Shown one piece after another: positions 53,997 through 64,000 of a DNA stretch of 64,000 nt. The stretch is from NCBI GenBank assembly GCA_037044905.1, contig JBAOKB010000177.1, positions 62,001 through 126,000 of the forward strand. The letters run 5' to 3'. Position 1 is the stretch's first letter; every line of letters begins with the position of its first letter. Source of the stretch: Hortaea werneckii (lineage: Eukaryota; Ascomycota; Dothideomycetes; Mycosphaerellales; Teratosphaeriaceae). Below the pieces are notes generated by a model. The model worked only from the letters and a program-made list of their open reading frames with translations, searched no databases and was not told the DNA's origin. The position numbers were made by a program, and so were the translations under genes.

Positions 53997-54596
53997 ATGG
54001 CACCCTTGGAAGGAGAAGATCACAACGGAAAGTTCGCGCTGGCGCGCGATCACTGGCAAGGGATGGACGAAGCATCTAGGATGCGGAGACGCGCCATAGA
54101 TCAGGTAGAGGAACAGAATCATCTCCAGCGACAAGGCCACACCAGTGCTCCAGATGATGCAGAGCGGACTCGACACGGCGAAGACCAGATGGAAGCGACA
54201 GAAGCCAATACCGGCGCAGATCGCAGCAGCAACAGCGACGAGCATTCTGCAGTGTCCGATACTGAGGTCTCCGAAGGCGAAGTCTCGACAGCACAGGTCG
54301 CACGAGTTGCAAGAGCAAGAGAAGTAAGGATCATCCGGGCCTCAGAGCAACAATACCGTGCAATCCCACCTAGATCGACCTCGTTGCCTGAGCAAAGCAG
54401 CGGCGCATTGCCTCCTGAAGGACCTTCAGCAGCCGCGAGAAGAGCGCAAGAGCCAGACGACAATCCACCTCTGCACGTGGCTCCTCCCCGGTCTTCGGAG
54501 CCTAATACATCCACCGAGGGGCGATCCAGCCGCAGGAGGTTCCCATGGCAGAAGAACAGGAAGTCGCAGAAGCCCAAAAGCTCCGAAAAGCAATAA
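53997..54596 (+). CDS. hypothetical disordered protein (199 aa)
   Basis: A single frame from ATG 53997 (context TTGCAATGGC), MAPLEGEDHNGKFALARDHW. The sequence is charged and low in hydrophobics. It has an acidic Ser/Glu stretch (SVSDTEVSEGEV-like), an Arg-rich helix (ARVARAREVRIIRASEQQ), a Pro/Ser-rich linker and a basic end (RRRFPWQKNRKSQKPKSSEK). No domain, signal peptide or membrane helix is seen. Its head-to-head position with PSP1 argues that it is transcribed. The coding frame could continue through an intron after 54596, but I could not establish one. Confidence 0.4.
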   Translation: MAPLEGEDHNGKFALARDHWQGMDEASRMRRRAIDQVEEQNHLQRQGHTSAPDDAERTRHGEDQMEATEANTGADRSSNSDEHSAVSDTEVSEGEVSTAQVARVARAREVRIIRASEQQYRAIPPRSTSLPEQSSGALPPEGPSAAARRAQEPDDNPPLHVAPPRSSEPNTSTEGRSSRRRFPWQKNRKSQKPKSSEKQ

Positions 54597-57500
54597 GTAC
54601 TCCATCCGGCGGAAGATCCAGCATGGTGGACGGTCTGGGCACAAGGCTCACCAGACCTGTGGCCGTCTCCCGGACTCGCTTCCTGGAGGCAGAACAAGGA
54701 ACGAAAGTAAATAACGTACCGAAAATCCAACGCTTTTCTGTTGTTGTTCGTCAAGTCGTGGCCGGGCGTCTATTCTATGTCTAACAATTGGAATGCTGGG
54801 AAGAATAAATGGTCAGCGAAGAAGATCACAATGCCAATAAAGCTTCAACAAGACGCCGATTCGAAGACGTACCTTTCGTATGATCGTGAGCTACTCTTAC
54901 ATTACCAAGGAAAAGGCTGGTTTGGGTCTGTTTTTATGTCGTATATAAGTCTACTGGAACGTCAGCTAGGATGTCAACTTGGAAGTCTATCCGGGAAAGC
55001 CTCCAAGACCGTTACTCTATCACAAGAGGATGGAACGTACCTATGCGCATTTCCAAAGCCCAGAAGAACACCAATTATCTCACTCCCAACAAGACTACAA
55101 CAAGTCCGTGTACGTCCTGTCTGGTGGGCGTCACATTGATGGGGGGATAGGGGTGGTAGGTGTTTTGGGACAGACACCGGGAGGGGGCGGCGTCTGATGT
55201 GAAGTTGGCCGGCGGTGGAGAGCGGTGTGGGGAAAGCGTGAACGCCACGCGACCAGCTTGCTTGCTTTGCTTCACTACTCCCAGCCCGCCGTTATGCGCT
55301 GGACTTCACCGACTCTCCGGTTTTGGGTAGGCGATCGCTCTGCCTTCCTTCGACCGATGCGGACTTCCCGATTTCCCAAGGAAAGTCAATGTCAAAATAC
55401 AGCTTCAGAAGCTGTCAGATGGACAGAGTTGGTCCGGTGAGCTTATCGGTATTGTGGACAGTAAACGCCGCGCGGTTTAGCTGAGCCGATGATCCGATGA
55501 TTGGTGAGCTTTGACAGGCTCACAGGAAAGGCCCGCGCAACTTGCAAGTCGGGTGGGTGCTGCGCGTTCAGGTCGTCCTTCACGAAGGCCGATGGTGTTT
55601 CCTCAGACGCTGCAAGCTGGACAGATTGCTGGAAACACTATGCAAGGTGGAAGGTTCAAAGGAGAGCCTCGAGACAAACTAGTGCACGGGGCGTAATGCA
55701 GCTAAGTACGGCGTGTCATGCACGCTGGCCTCATCCGATGAGGAGGGTCTCGAAAGAGGGTCTAGCCAAGGATTAGGGGCCGCTGGAGAATGCGGAGAAG
55801 TAGGGGTGGGTGGGTGGGTGCGCCTCGTCAGGGTCTGGGATCCGCTGCCTCCATTTCCTCGCACGCAACGGCACGCAAAAGCGATCGGAACACGCCATGC
55901 TGCATGTCTGTGGGCTCTTCTGGTCGCGCAGCCGTCACGAGATCTGCCAGGAGCAGGGGAACAGCTGGCAGATCCATACGTAAACTTTGCACATAAGAGC
56001 CCAATCACGAAAGGCTGCATCCACATTGTCCAAAGTGACCATGCCCTGGGACGCTCGTACCCTATCAGGCAGTCAAGCCTAAATGACATGAGCCCGTTTC
56101 GCTCGCCAAAACGTACCGACGGCAGGCAAGACGGTTCGAACAAGCGTGCCACCATGTCGGACAGAAAGCTCCGCTAAACGACGCCTATGGTACGTACATA
56201 AGGACTGGGCACATCGCGCTTCGCCATTGGCCGGGCGACAGCCAAGCGCAGGATGCGCGGAACGCTGGACGTGTTTCCCGACAGACGGACGGCTAGGAAG
56301 AAGCAGCGGACGACGCTCGAATCACACGACCCTCATAACCAAACATTGAGAAGGGTGGAGAAGCTGGCCGCAATGAGCCATGAGCTCGCGGTAAACCGAG
56401 CACAACTTGGGCCGAAATGCCCGGCCAGGCACGGAACATATGCAGCCCTGGTAGCGTTGCGCTTTGTTGTACCGATCGTGGCAATGCACTTGTATCACAC
56501 ATATGGTCCTCGGCTCACTTTCTCCGCACTCCCTCTTCCTTTGGAGGTCCATGGCACCACTTACATGCGAGCCGAGTAACTTGTTTCCCACGCGGTTGGA
56601 GAAGCATTGGTCGTCTGTTGCCGCGCCTTTTGCTCATCTCGCCACTCATTTGGAGTATCCATTAGCGGATGATCGAAGATCCACCACACAAGCTTTGACA
56701 CCCGTTATAGCGGCCGTCAGGTTGGTTCTATGCCGAAAGCACTGCAAGCACACCAACCCAAACAAGGTCGGGCTACAATAATGATCGCTGCTGTGGATGT
56801 TGTCGGAGTGTCCATGTTTAACGCCATGAACCTCGACGACCATCAGTACACAATACGACGTGCACAGGGCCAACATGGCTCGCCTGTTCCGGCTCGATTC
56901 TAACACAATGGTCATCCCATCTCAAAACGGGGCCATGATTGGCTGCAACCGGTCTCGCCAGCATCTAAAATCGACAGGATTCCTTCATACACGAACGGGC
57001 TGTCGTGCTTGCGGGGTGCGCGTGCAGTGTATCCAATCCTCTCCTCTTCCCCATGCTGTAGCTGCATGGCAGCCCACAGCTCGCGTCATGTGTCCTTTTA
57101 TGTGTCCACTTCACACAGCTCTTTTGCTCGGAAGCCCAGGGCGCATGCTCCTCCATCTCATGCGAAATCGTGGCATTCCGCTGTCGCGATTACACTTTCC
57201 CGCCCAAATTGAGGGATTTGTGCTTGGCCGCTGGCTGGGGATTCGGGTGCGTTCAACTCAAAATTGATTGTGCGCGCCGACGATCGCTGGCGAACGATGA
57301 TCTAGAAGCCCTGTGATGATCTAGAAGTCAGTCGCCATGCGGCCGACGGCTTTGAGAGGACAGGCGCGTGGTCTCGCTGCCTTATTGACAAGCTCAAGTC
57401 GTCTGCGCGCATATCTGAGGCGTTCTCCTGTCATATACAGGTCCAGATCTGGTGGCGCTTATATGCAGACAAATGCCATGGCTTGTCCTTGGTCGAACAC

Positions 57501-57611
57501 CTTTAAGCTGAACCCTATTGAGCGGCAAACAATGCCAGCGCGAAATCGCCGTGGCATGCTCTCAGGAACACAGTCCCGTCGTTCCTGTTGGCGACACTCA
57601 CAGAGTATTGA

Positions 57612-58642
57612 TCACGCCGAGGCAAAATCGCTGTAGTGCTCGCCAGTCTCTGTCCTGTAGGATCCATCGCTATCGACAGCGCCACAGAGCCCTTTAGCCG
57701 TTCTAGCAGACCGGCGTGCAGATGCTTGCGTCTCGACTGATCTGCAGAAGATCCTCCACTGCAACCGTATTAGCAATCGAGCAGGCACCGGCAAACTCCC
57801 AATCCAGTCGTTCCGCGCTCTTGTCAAGTAATGAGATGATCGCGCAGCTCATGAATGTAGGTCTCCATGTTCGAACACGGCGGGAATGATCTCGATCACT
57901 GCTTTGTCATGGATGGTATTACCACCATGCGCAGTTCACGTGCGATGGCTTGAATGCATGGATGCGCAAGAACTGCTCGCGCCGCCAGCGCTTTCTACAC
58001 GCAGATGTGTTGGGCATCACTATCGCCCAATCCCCCCTTCGCCCTGTATCCTCCAAAACCTGTGTGTCGGTGGAAACCGCCTTGAAGTGTATGCGCTCAA
58101 GGCAAAGGAGAGTCGAAGAAGTACGAGGACGCTACCACCTCGAGGATGGCCATGCGCTCGTTGTAAGCCGTCAACCGTCGCATATTGTGGTCGAGGAACG
58201 TCGCGCTTTGATCGAGGGAGTAGGTGCATGGCGCTTTGATGGCTGTTTGTGATTGTAAGGAACTGCTCGAGCAGGGCTAGAATATCGTCGTGGATATCTT
58301 TGAATGTGCAAGTGAAGCCCAGAGGCCTCCCGACTACGGCTGTGGGTGTCGTTGCAACGCCACATGGCTGCCCAGGCCGGAGGAAGTCTTTCACAGCCTC
58401 AGAGACATCGTGCCGGCTACGTGAAGATGCTGTGACTGCAGAACGCACTCCGTAGAGTCTGAAATCATTGAGGAGGTCGTCACGCTACCGCTTTTGGATA
58501 ATATCGGCCGAATGCGTGTGGTTGTTGACTCGATTGTGCTGGCAGCTGCAGGCCGCAGTGGCGGGCTTTCACCTGCAACGCCCCCGAGCAGCCTCAGACA
58601 ATCCAAGCTGAATCTAATGTGTGGTGGATAGTCAAGAGACAT
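57612..58642 (-). pseudogene. possible eroded minus-strand gene
   Basis: Protein-like stretches alternate between frames: SLDYPPHIRFSLDCLRLLGG at the 5' end, then AVKDFLRPGQ and FKDIHDDILALLEQFLTI, then SLDQSATFLDHNMRRLTAYN with ERMAILEVVASSYFFDS. The last segments are helical with amphipathic spacing. The arrangement is reminiscent of the C-terminal half of AflR-like Zn2Cys6 regulators, but no zinc cluster was found upstream and I cannot confirm homology. Frame breaks with stops suggest a relic, or indels as elsewhere in the window. Confidence 0.2.
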
Positions 58643-61094
58643 GTAGATTCTTCCACAGGATAACGCAATACAGTATGGTCTGCTGCGCGAAGGCTGCTAC
58701 ATCCTGTAGAAACGCCATGAGGGCATTCAGGCGCTTTATACCTGCGATCCACGTTCTTCCGCAGAGCAAAGGCACAAAGCTATAGCACGGTGCGATGCGA
58801 AGACAGGCCTATACAGCTCATAAACCAGAAAAGCCTTGGCAGATGCAAGGGATATCAGCATTCCTGCGTCAACACAACAACCTCCTTTTACGCATATACC
58901 TTATTTGCTGACCGAAAGGCACTCGATCACTCGTGCAGCCCAAAACCGAAGACTCTGCTCATGGAAACACGAGCCAAAGCCTGAGATTGAATTGCAAGCA
59001 GGTACCTTACCATTTCGCATCAGTGGCACCGCAATGAACGGCGACGAGCAACAACGCAGAAGCGTGACACCCAAGCACACTTGACACAAGAAACTCCGCC
59101 CTTATTCATTGCGCGACATAATCAAGCGTATTGATCACAATCTGGATAATACAGACTCCTTGGCAGGATCAGAAAGATGTTCAGTCTCAGTATCGAGGGG
59201 AACAGAGCGGACACAACAACTCCAAGTTTCCTTCACCACTTATGCACCTCCCCTGCCACCTGCAAAGCACGAACATTCCCTTTTGCGAGCAGGTCTATCT
59301 GGCTGGACATAAGTCCTTGCGATATCATGATGGATCTCTTGTCTCCACCACATTGCAGCAAAGGATCTACCCACCTCGCTTTGCACTGAGTGAGTTCCCG
59401 GAGGCAGTCGAGTTGGCTGGCTTGGGGTAAATATGAAAACCCCGTTTCATCATTCCTGCAACTTGGCGTTTGACAGCAGAACACACGTCACCAGCTGCGC
59501 GCAAAGGCACGGCGTTAAACCGCAGCAGTGGGCAGCAGAGGTCATATCTAAGGAGCAGGTGATGGGAAAGGAGCAAATACCGCAAGAGGTAGTTCAAGCA
59601 CACGACAACTTTTTGCCAGCCTCCAATAAAGTTGCGCAGAGATTTCCTGTCTTTCAGGATGTTTCCAAGAAGGACAGAGGCCGGTCAGGTAAAGACGTAA
59701 GGAAAAGGAAGAAGCAAGCATCATCGTAAGGATATATTCCCGTGCCTATGAAACGGAATTCAGAACCTCAAAGTACTGGTGCAGTTTGCTGAAAGCGCCC
59801 GAAGGCAATCAAGGCATAGAAGCACTGAGATATTGATGAGATCACTGGTAGTAGTAGATTAGCGCCTGAAATCCCTTCCTCCAAAGGGTATATGAAAAGA
59901 GGCGCATAAGAAGGAAAGATTGTGGATGATTGTTTCTTTGAAGGAAGCAGGCGATGCATGGTCTTTGGACTCGATTCAGCGGAAGAGGATAGGATACTGA
60001 GATACCGTTGGTTCCGGACCCACTTTTCCTCTGTCTATACGTATTAGTACTTCGTCTCCCTCAAACGACATCCATACGGGAGAGCGATTTCGCTGTTCCC
60101 CCAGATGAAGTGTGTGTCAATGAGAGAAGAGAAAGATCCAGACTGAGGCTCATAGCAAGCTTCACCGAGTCAGCAAATCAACAGTCGATCAATGGCAAAA
60201 AGGGGGATAAAAAGACACTCTTAATCGTAAACCTTCTAGATAGTAAGACAAGGACTTCTTATCCCCTTCTGTATCTCTATTTACGAAGTCAGTCCAAGAC
60301 ATAGATCGATTCCAGTTCCACGAAGTCAATATGTCGAGGTCGGTCTTCGACTCTTGATAATGCTTACGCTCTTTTAAGAGTTAGCTCGTCTGAAAGGAAG
60401 GATCTATCTGAGGGAAACACCGGATGAAACTCTGAGGAGCATGTCATATTCAGGGTCCCCTTCTTTACCTTTTTCCCCTCTTTCTCTCTCTTTTGACAGC
60501 CCTTTTTCTACCCTCATGCCAAACTCTTCCTCTCTCTCTCACATTCCTCCCTTCTTATTTTTTAAAAAGCACAAATTACCCAGTCTAACCAAATAGCACG
60601 CTAGCGACAAACGAAATGCCCAGCGCACCATTACACCCCTTCCTTTCCCTTCCCTTTAGAGCAGACTTCCCCTTTCTCTTTTCTTCTCAATGATCCTCAT
60701 ATTCTCCGATCTCACGAATTCAAATCCAGAAGACTCAATGCACCATAATCTACTCCATTGCGGTGCTTCGGTCTGGTCTTCCAGTGTTCTGACTATCTGC
60801 CCTTCTAGACCATTTCATGATATATACACATTATCCGTCATCCGTCATCAATTTCCTTCCAAGAATGATGGATCAGAGGGAGTTTACACCTATGGACAAC
60901 ATAGAAGAGGCGAGGCAGTATTGGACCCGATTGATTCATCTTCCCCTCCTCCGAGAAGAAGAGACGGAAAAGTATAGACAAAGACTGCCTATGCACGCTA
61001 TGCACAACAGAGAGCAGCAACAGCAAAAGCTCGATTAACAGCGAAACAAAAAGCAATCCACGCCAGCAGAAGCAATTTACTCCCGCCTTCGCAC

Positions 61095-61232
61095 CCCCCT
61101 ACCCCAATTTCTCCCCAATTCTCTCGCAGTACCCCAATTATACCCCAAACTTCCTCCCATTTGTCCCCCATTCGTCCCGAATTTCCCCAAGAATACCCCA
61201 AAATTTCCCCATAAAGCCCCCATAAAGCCTTC
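61095..61232 (-). repeat. G-tract array (G-quadruplex-prone on minus strand)
   Basis: The plus strand shows about a dozen runs of three to six C spaced by 5-15 mostly A/T bases (for example ACCCCAATT, TCCCCAATT, ACCCCAAA, TTCCCCATAAAG). The minus strand thus carries G3-G6 runs suited to quadruplex folding. It lies about 1.1 kb beyond the 3' end of the Rpn4-like gene. Confidence 0.6.
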
Positions 61233-62176
61233 TTCGGATCCATCATCAGTCTAAACACCACTCTCCCCCTTTCTCCTACCCCACCTCACCCCTCCGAACG
61301 GTGGTAAGCGAGACAGGAGCGTGTGGCGGTGTCCCAGAACGGGCGGGATGGTTGGAAGTTGGGGAACGGTGAGCGGTGGCATTTCCGGTGGACCGGTGAA
61401 CGCCGGTGATGCCGGGGCCGGGTGTACAGGTCCCACCCACCTACCCACTCACCCCAGACCAAGATCCAGACGCATGTACACACCAAGGCCGAGGAGTCCT
61501 ACGGACCCTGCCTTTGACGGTGGTAGTGGCGGCCGTGGTCAAAGGAAAGCCCCGGACTCATTTTTCTTCAACGTGCTTCGCTCGCTCGCTCGCTCTTCTC
61601 CGGATTGTGTGTGATGCGTACGCATGTGTGACTCGCCTCCTTCTTACGCAGTCCCGTCCGATGGAAAGTTTTTCCGTGATTACTTCGGATTTGTGGAGGA
61701 ATCGGATGACGGGAATGGGATGAGGCAAAAACGCAGCGACGGGTGGGTGGCGAAGGAGGAGCAGATCCCCAATCTCCAATCACCATCCATGAGAGCACCC
61801 ATGTAATAGCAGTACGCACACAGACGCACAAACTAAAGCGTAAGGGGATAACGCCACCAACCGCAGTTCATTTCAACCCCTTGACGCGGCCACTCCGGCC
61901 ACTCTGCCATTGAATCATAAACACACAACCACAAAACCTTACAACCCCGCTTTCAATGCAAGGGGTGGAAAGGGTGCAAGAGTAAAGGATCGAGTCCCAA
62001 AAAAGAACATTAAAAAAAAGGGGGGAGGCGAAAGGAAGGAGGGATAAAATTCTTCGGTTCGCCACTTTTTCCACTTCTTTCCATGCTACACCATGCCATG
62101 CATACGATCTCTCTCTCTCTCAAAGACATGAATTTGGGAAAAAACAAAAAAAAAAAATTGATAGAACAGAGGCTCA

Positions 62177-62182
<6 letters not shown>

Positions 62183-62208
<26 letters not shown>
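62183..62208. repeat. A26 homopolymer
   Basis: An uninterrupted run of 26 A in the 3' flank of the minus-strand zinc-finger gene, preceded by shorter A runs at about 62139-62157 and a CT microsatellite at 62109-62120. Confidence 0.9.
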
Positions 62209-62213
<5 letters not shown>

Positions 62214-62352
62214 TAATCCCACACAAAACCCCCCTCCTCCCCTCCCATATGGAAAATCCACACACGAAAAAATCTGATACACAACCTCCAAACCCCGTCC
62301 CCCACGACCCCTCCTCACAACCTAGAAAACGCAAACGACCAGATCTCCCGCA

Positions 62353-64000
62353 TTACCCCCTCTTCCCCCCTCTCTTCCCCCAACTCTCAACCTCAGGATG
62401 CACGACCCGCATATGCCTCGTCAGGGCATCATTTCTCGAGAACGTCTTCTCCTCGCGACACATCGGACAGCGGACCTTCTGTTTCCGATTATTATGGATC
62501 GTATCCTCATGGCGCGTGAGATCGTAGGGGCGGGAGAAGATGGTATTGCAGGGTTTGTTGGTGGAAGGGTTGATGCGGGTGCATTTGTGGGGACCCGTTT
62601 GGGAGTTGCGGGCGGCGAGGGCGGCGGAGGTGAGGCCTGAGGTCGGGTCGATGGCGTCCGGGTCGGCGTCGTCGAGCGGGGGTTCGGAGGCGGCGTCGTC
62701 GGCGGGGCCGGTGTGGTCTTCGGAGTTGCGGGGGGAGGAGGTGGAAGCGGCAGGGGAGGAGCCGCCGGTGGTGCCGGTGGTGCCGCCGCCGGCGCTGGCG
62801 CTGACTTCGCGGGAGTGCTGCGCGGCGACGCGGTGGGATTCCCGCTTGTGGCGGGAGAGCTCGGTGTAGGATCCGAAACGTTGCGTGCAGCCGTGGTAGG
62901 TACAGGTGAAGGTGCCGGTGCCGGCGCGGGTGTCGGTCGGCCGTTGTATTGGCACGGTACCCGGATCGCTGCCCTGGGATCCCGGGGGAGCGTGATCGCT
63001 TGCGGAGGATTCCATTGATGTGAGCTGGGCAGGGAATTGCGGATTGGCGTCTAGATGCGTTTCTGTTCTAGGAAAAGAAAAGTTGCCAAAGGACCCGCCG
63101 TTGGGTATTTGTGCTGGAGGATCCGGGTGAGGTGGGAAAGATTGGAAGTGGTTCATACTATCGCCTCCTCCGGTGTAACCATCAGCTGAAGTGGCGCGGA
63201 AATTGCCCCATTGCTGAGCACCACCGGGCAAAGACCCAAATGTGACACCTGGTTGACTCCCGTAGAAGGAAGAGTTGTTGTTTTGCCACTGCTCCGTCGT
63301 TGCACCTGTATGCTGCTTGTATCCGGGTGGTATACTGTCACTAAACAGTGGCACCTGCTGCTCCTGCTCGTTGTAATCTAGCAATGCATCTTTCGGTGAT
63401 ATCGTCTTTGTCGGCTCTCGTTTTAACTGCGGCCTATGTTGTGCGAGCTCGGCTTGATCTGCTTGTTCCTTCTGTTGCTGTCTCATGCCTGCTGCTGTGC
63501 CAACCTGTCCTGCAGGTGACCTCCATGCGCCGGCAGGTGCTAAAGGTGAGCCATCTCTAAACGGTGATCGTTCTCGTGATACTGCGGAGGTAGGCGATTG
63601 TGACCTTGCGATGTTTGCTGTATTGAGTCGTTCTGACACCAGATTTCGATGTGGAGAGAGCAGATTTGAGGATGTTTTGGTCGTTGCTGGCGTAGAGTTG
63701 TAGGTTGTCGTAGGTGGATTGTACAGCTCATCCTGATATGCCTGCGATTCTGTCCGGAAAAGCTGCACATTCGGATTTGAGGGTCGGTAGTCTGTATAGT
63801 CAAAGCATAAGCCGTCATTCTCCCAAATCTTCCGCCTGTGGCCAAACTCACCATTTTGCGGCATACTATACTGGCCATTCTGCGATACGCTGTCACCCGA
63901 GCCCGACTGTGGCGTGGTCGGCGACTCATGCCCGTTGCTCGACATGCTGTATGCGAGTTCAGGACCGAAATCTTCTCCGTTGTGATAATCGATCGCGAAG
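62353..64000 (-). CDS. RPN4: Rpn4-like C2H2 transcription factor (5' end outside window)
   Basis: Probable orthologue of the fungal factor annotated Rpn4, which in yeast drives proteasome genes. The first ATG is 63945, but the same frame stays open to the window edge with protein-like sequence (FAIDYHNGEDFGPELAYS), so the gene is probably partial here. A long Gln/Ser/Pro-rich activation-type region precedes three zinc fingers near the C-terminus: CTYHGCTQRFGSYTELSRHK; the atypical CTRINPSTNKPCNTIFSRPY finger with a ten-residue Cys spacing followed by DLTRHEDTIH; and CPMCREEKTFSRNDALTRHM. The end is basic (ESWGKRGGKRG). The SRPYDLTRHEDTIH and TFSRNDALTRH phrases are the basis for the Rpn4 call. 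The frame is unbroken. Confidence 0.75.
   Translation of the reverse strand, partial: FAIDYHNGEDFGPELAYSMSSNGHESPTTPQSGSGDSVSQNGQYSMPQNGEFGHRRKIWENDGLCFDYTDYRPSNPNVQLFRTESQAYQDELYNPPTTTYNSTPATTKTSSNLLSPHRNLVSERLNTANIARSQSPTSAVSRERSPFRDGSPLAPAGAWRSPAGQVGTAAGMRQQQKEQADQAELAQHRPQLKREPTKTISPKDALLDYNEQEQQVPLFSDSIPPGYKQHTGATTEQWQNNNSSFYGSQPGVTFGSLPGGAQQWGNFRATSADGYTGGGDSMNHFQSFPPHPDPPAQIPNGGSFGNFSFPRTETHLDANPQFPAQLTSMESSASDHAPPGSQGSDPGTVPIQRPTDTRAGTGTFTCTYHGCTQRFGSYTELSRHKRESHRVAAQHSREVSASAGGGTTGTTGGSSPAASTSSPRNSEDHTGPADDAASEPPLDDADPDAIDPTSGLTSAALAARNSQTGPHKCTRINPSTNKPCNTIFSRPYDLTRHEDTIHNNRKQKVRCPMCREEKTFSRNDALTRHMRVVHPEVESWGKRGGKRG

Larger units (their letters stand above)
54597..62352. other. 7.7-kb gene-poor region
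   Basis: No open frame here carries a recognisable domain on either strand. There are possible eroded coding pieces on the minus strand at 57600-58640 and on the plus strand at 59131-59729. Also present are a 13-bp direct repeat (GATGATCTAGAAG at 57296 and 57315), a C-tract array at 61095-61232, and an A26 run at 62183-62208. Part of the right end is the 3' flank of the Rpn4-like gene. The leaders of unannotated noncoding transcripts could lie here, but I see no direct evidence. Confidence 0.45.

Noticed and set aside
56860..57267. 135-codon plus-strand frame
   Set aside because: The composition is unlike a protein, there is no domain or splice structure, and it lies in the gene desert.
60817..61038. 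73-codon frame ending in a poly-Gln stretch
   Set aside because: It lies in AT-rich flank with no homology or splice context; chance is most likely.
1..64000. Transposons, CRISPR arrays, rRNA, bacterial-type operons
   Set aside because: No terminal repeats, transposase or reverse-transcriptase motifs, repeat-spacer arrays or rRNA signatures were seen by eye. A repeat-masking run would be decisive.

Overview
The window is nuclear DNA of a filamentous ascomycete, most likely a Dothideomycete (Capnodiales/Mycosphaerellales-like black fungus). The reasons are short introns (47-182 nt) with GT-AG ends and CTRAY branch sites, a GC-rich coding style, and recognisable fungal housekeeping genes such as a GH72 glucanosyltransferase, VMA6, TRM4, HUL4, PSP1 and an Rpn4-like factor. 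I cannot assign a species.

Layout. 1-11 kb: a possible gene fragment, a fungal kinase-like (pseudokinase) gene, a proline/glutamine-rich gene whose 3' part encodes a Cys/His-containing nuclear-looking protein, and a cytosine-deaminase-like amidohydrolase. 11.5-24.7 kb: the SWI/SNF subunit SNF12/RSC6, a GPI-anchored GH72 enzyme, two uncharacterised conserved fungal genes and V-ATPase subunit d. 25.8-42.6 kb is the housekeeping core: HUB1-type ubiquitin-like protein, tRNA m5C methyltransferase TRM4 divergent from a mitochondrial seryl-tRNA synthetase, mitochondrial 1-Cys peroxiredoxin, a Zn2Cys6 transcription factor, ribosomal protein L15 and the HECT ligase HUL4. 43.8-48.9 kb: a secreted berberine-bridge-type FAD oxidase, then a divergent pair of dihydropyrimidinase/hydantoinase and N-carbamoyl-D-amino-acid hydrolase, which look like two consecutive steps of one catabolic route. 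49.1-54.6 kb: an uncharacterised small gene, PSP1 and a disordered protein. 54.6-62.3 kb is gene-poor. 62.35 kb to the right edge is an Rpn4-like C2H2 factor that runs off the window.

A recurring technical or biological feature is that many conserved genes are broken by single-base indels, often at short homopolymers, with homologous sequence resuming in another frame. Restoring one base per break gives a whole number of codons for the dihydropyrimidinase, VMA6, SNF12, GH72 and TRM4. I therefore treat most of these as consensus (assembly) errors rather than pseudogenes, but the raw reads must decide.

No tRNA, rRNA, CRISPR or intact transposon was found by eye. This is not an exhaustive search. 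The most interesting biology is the divergent hydantoinase/carbamoylase pair, the extended HUB1 protein, the pseudokinase, and a diverged tandem duplication beside PSP1.
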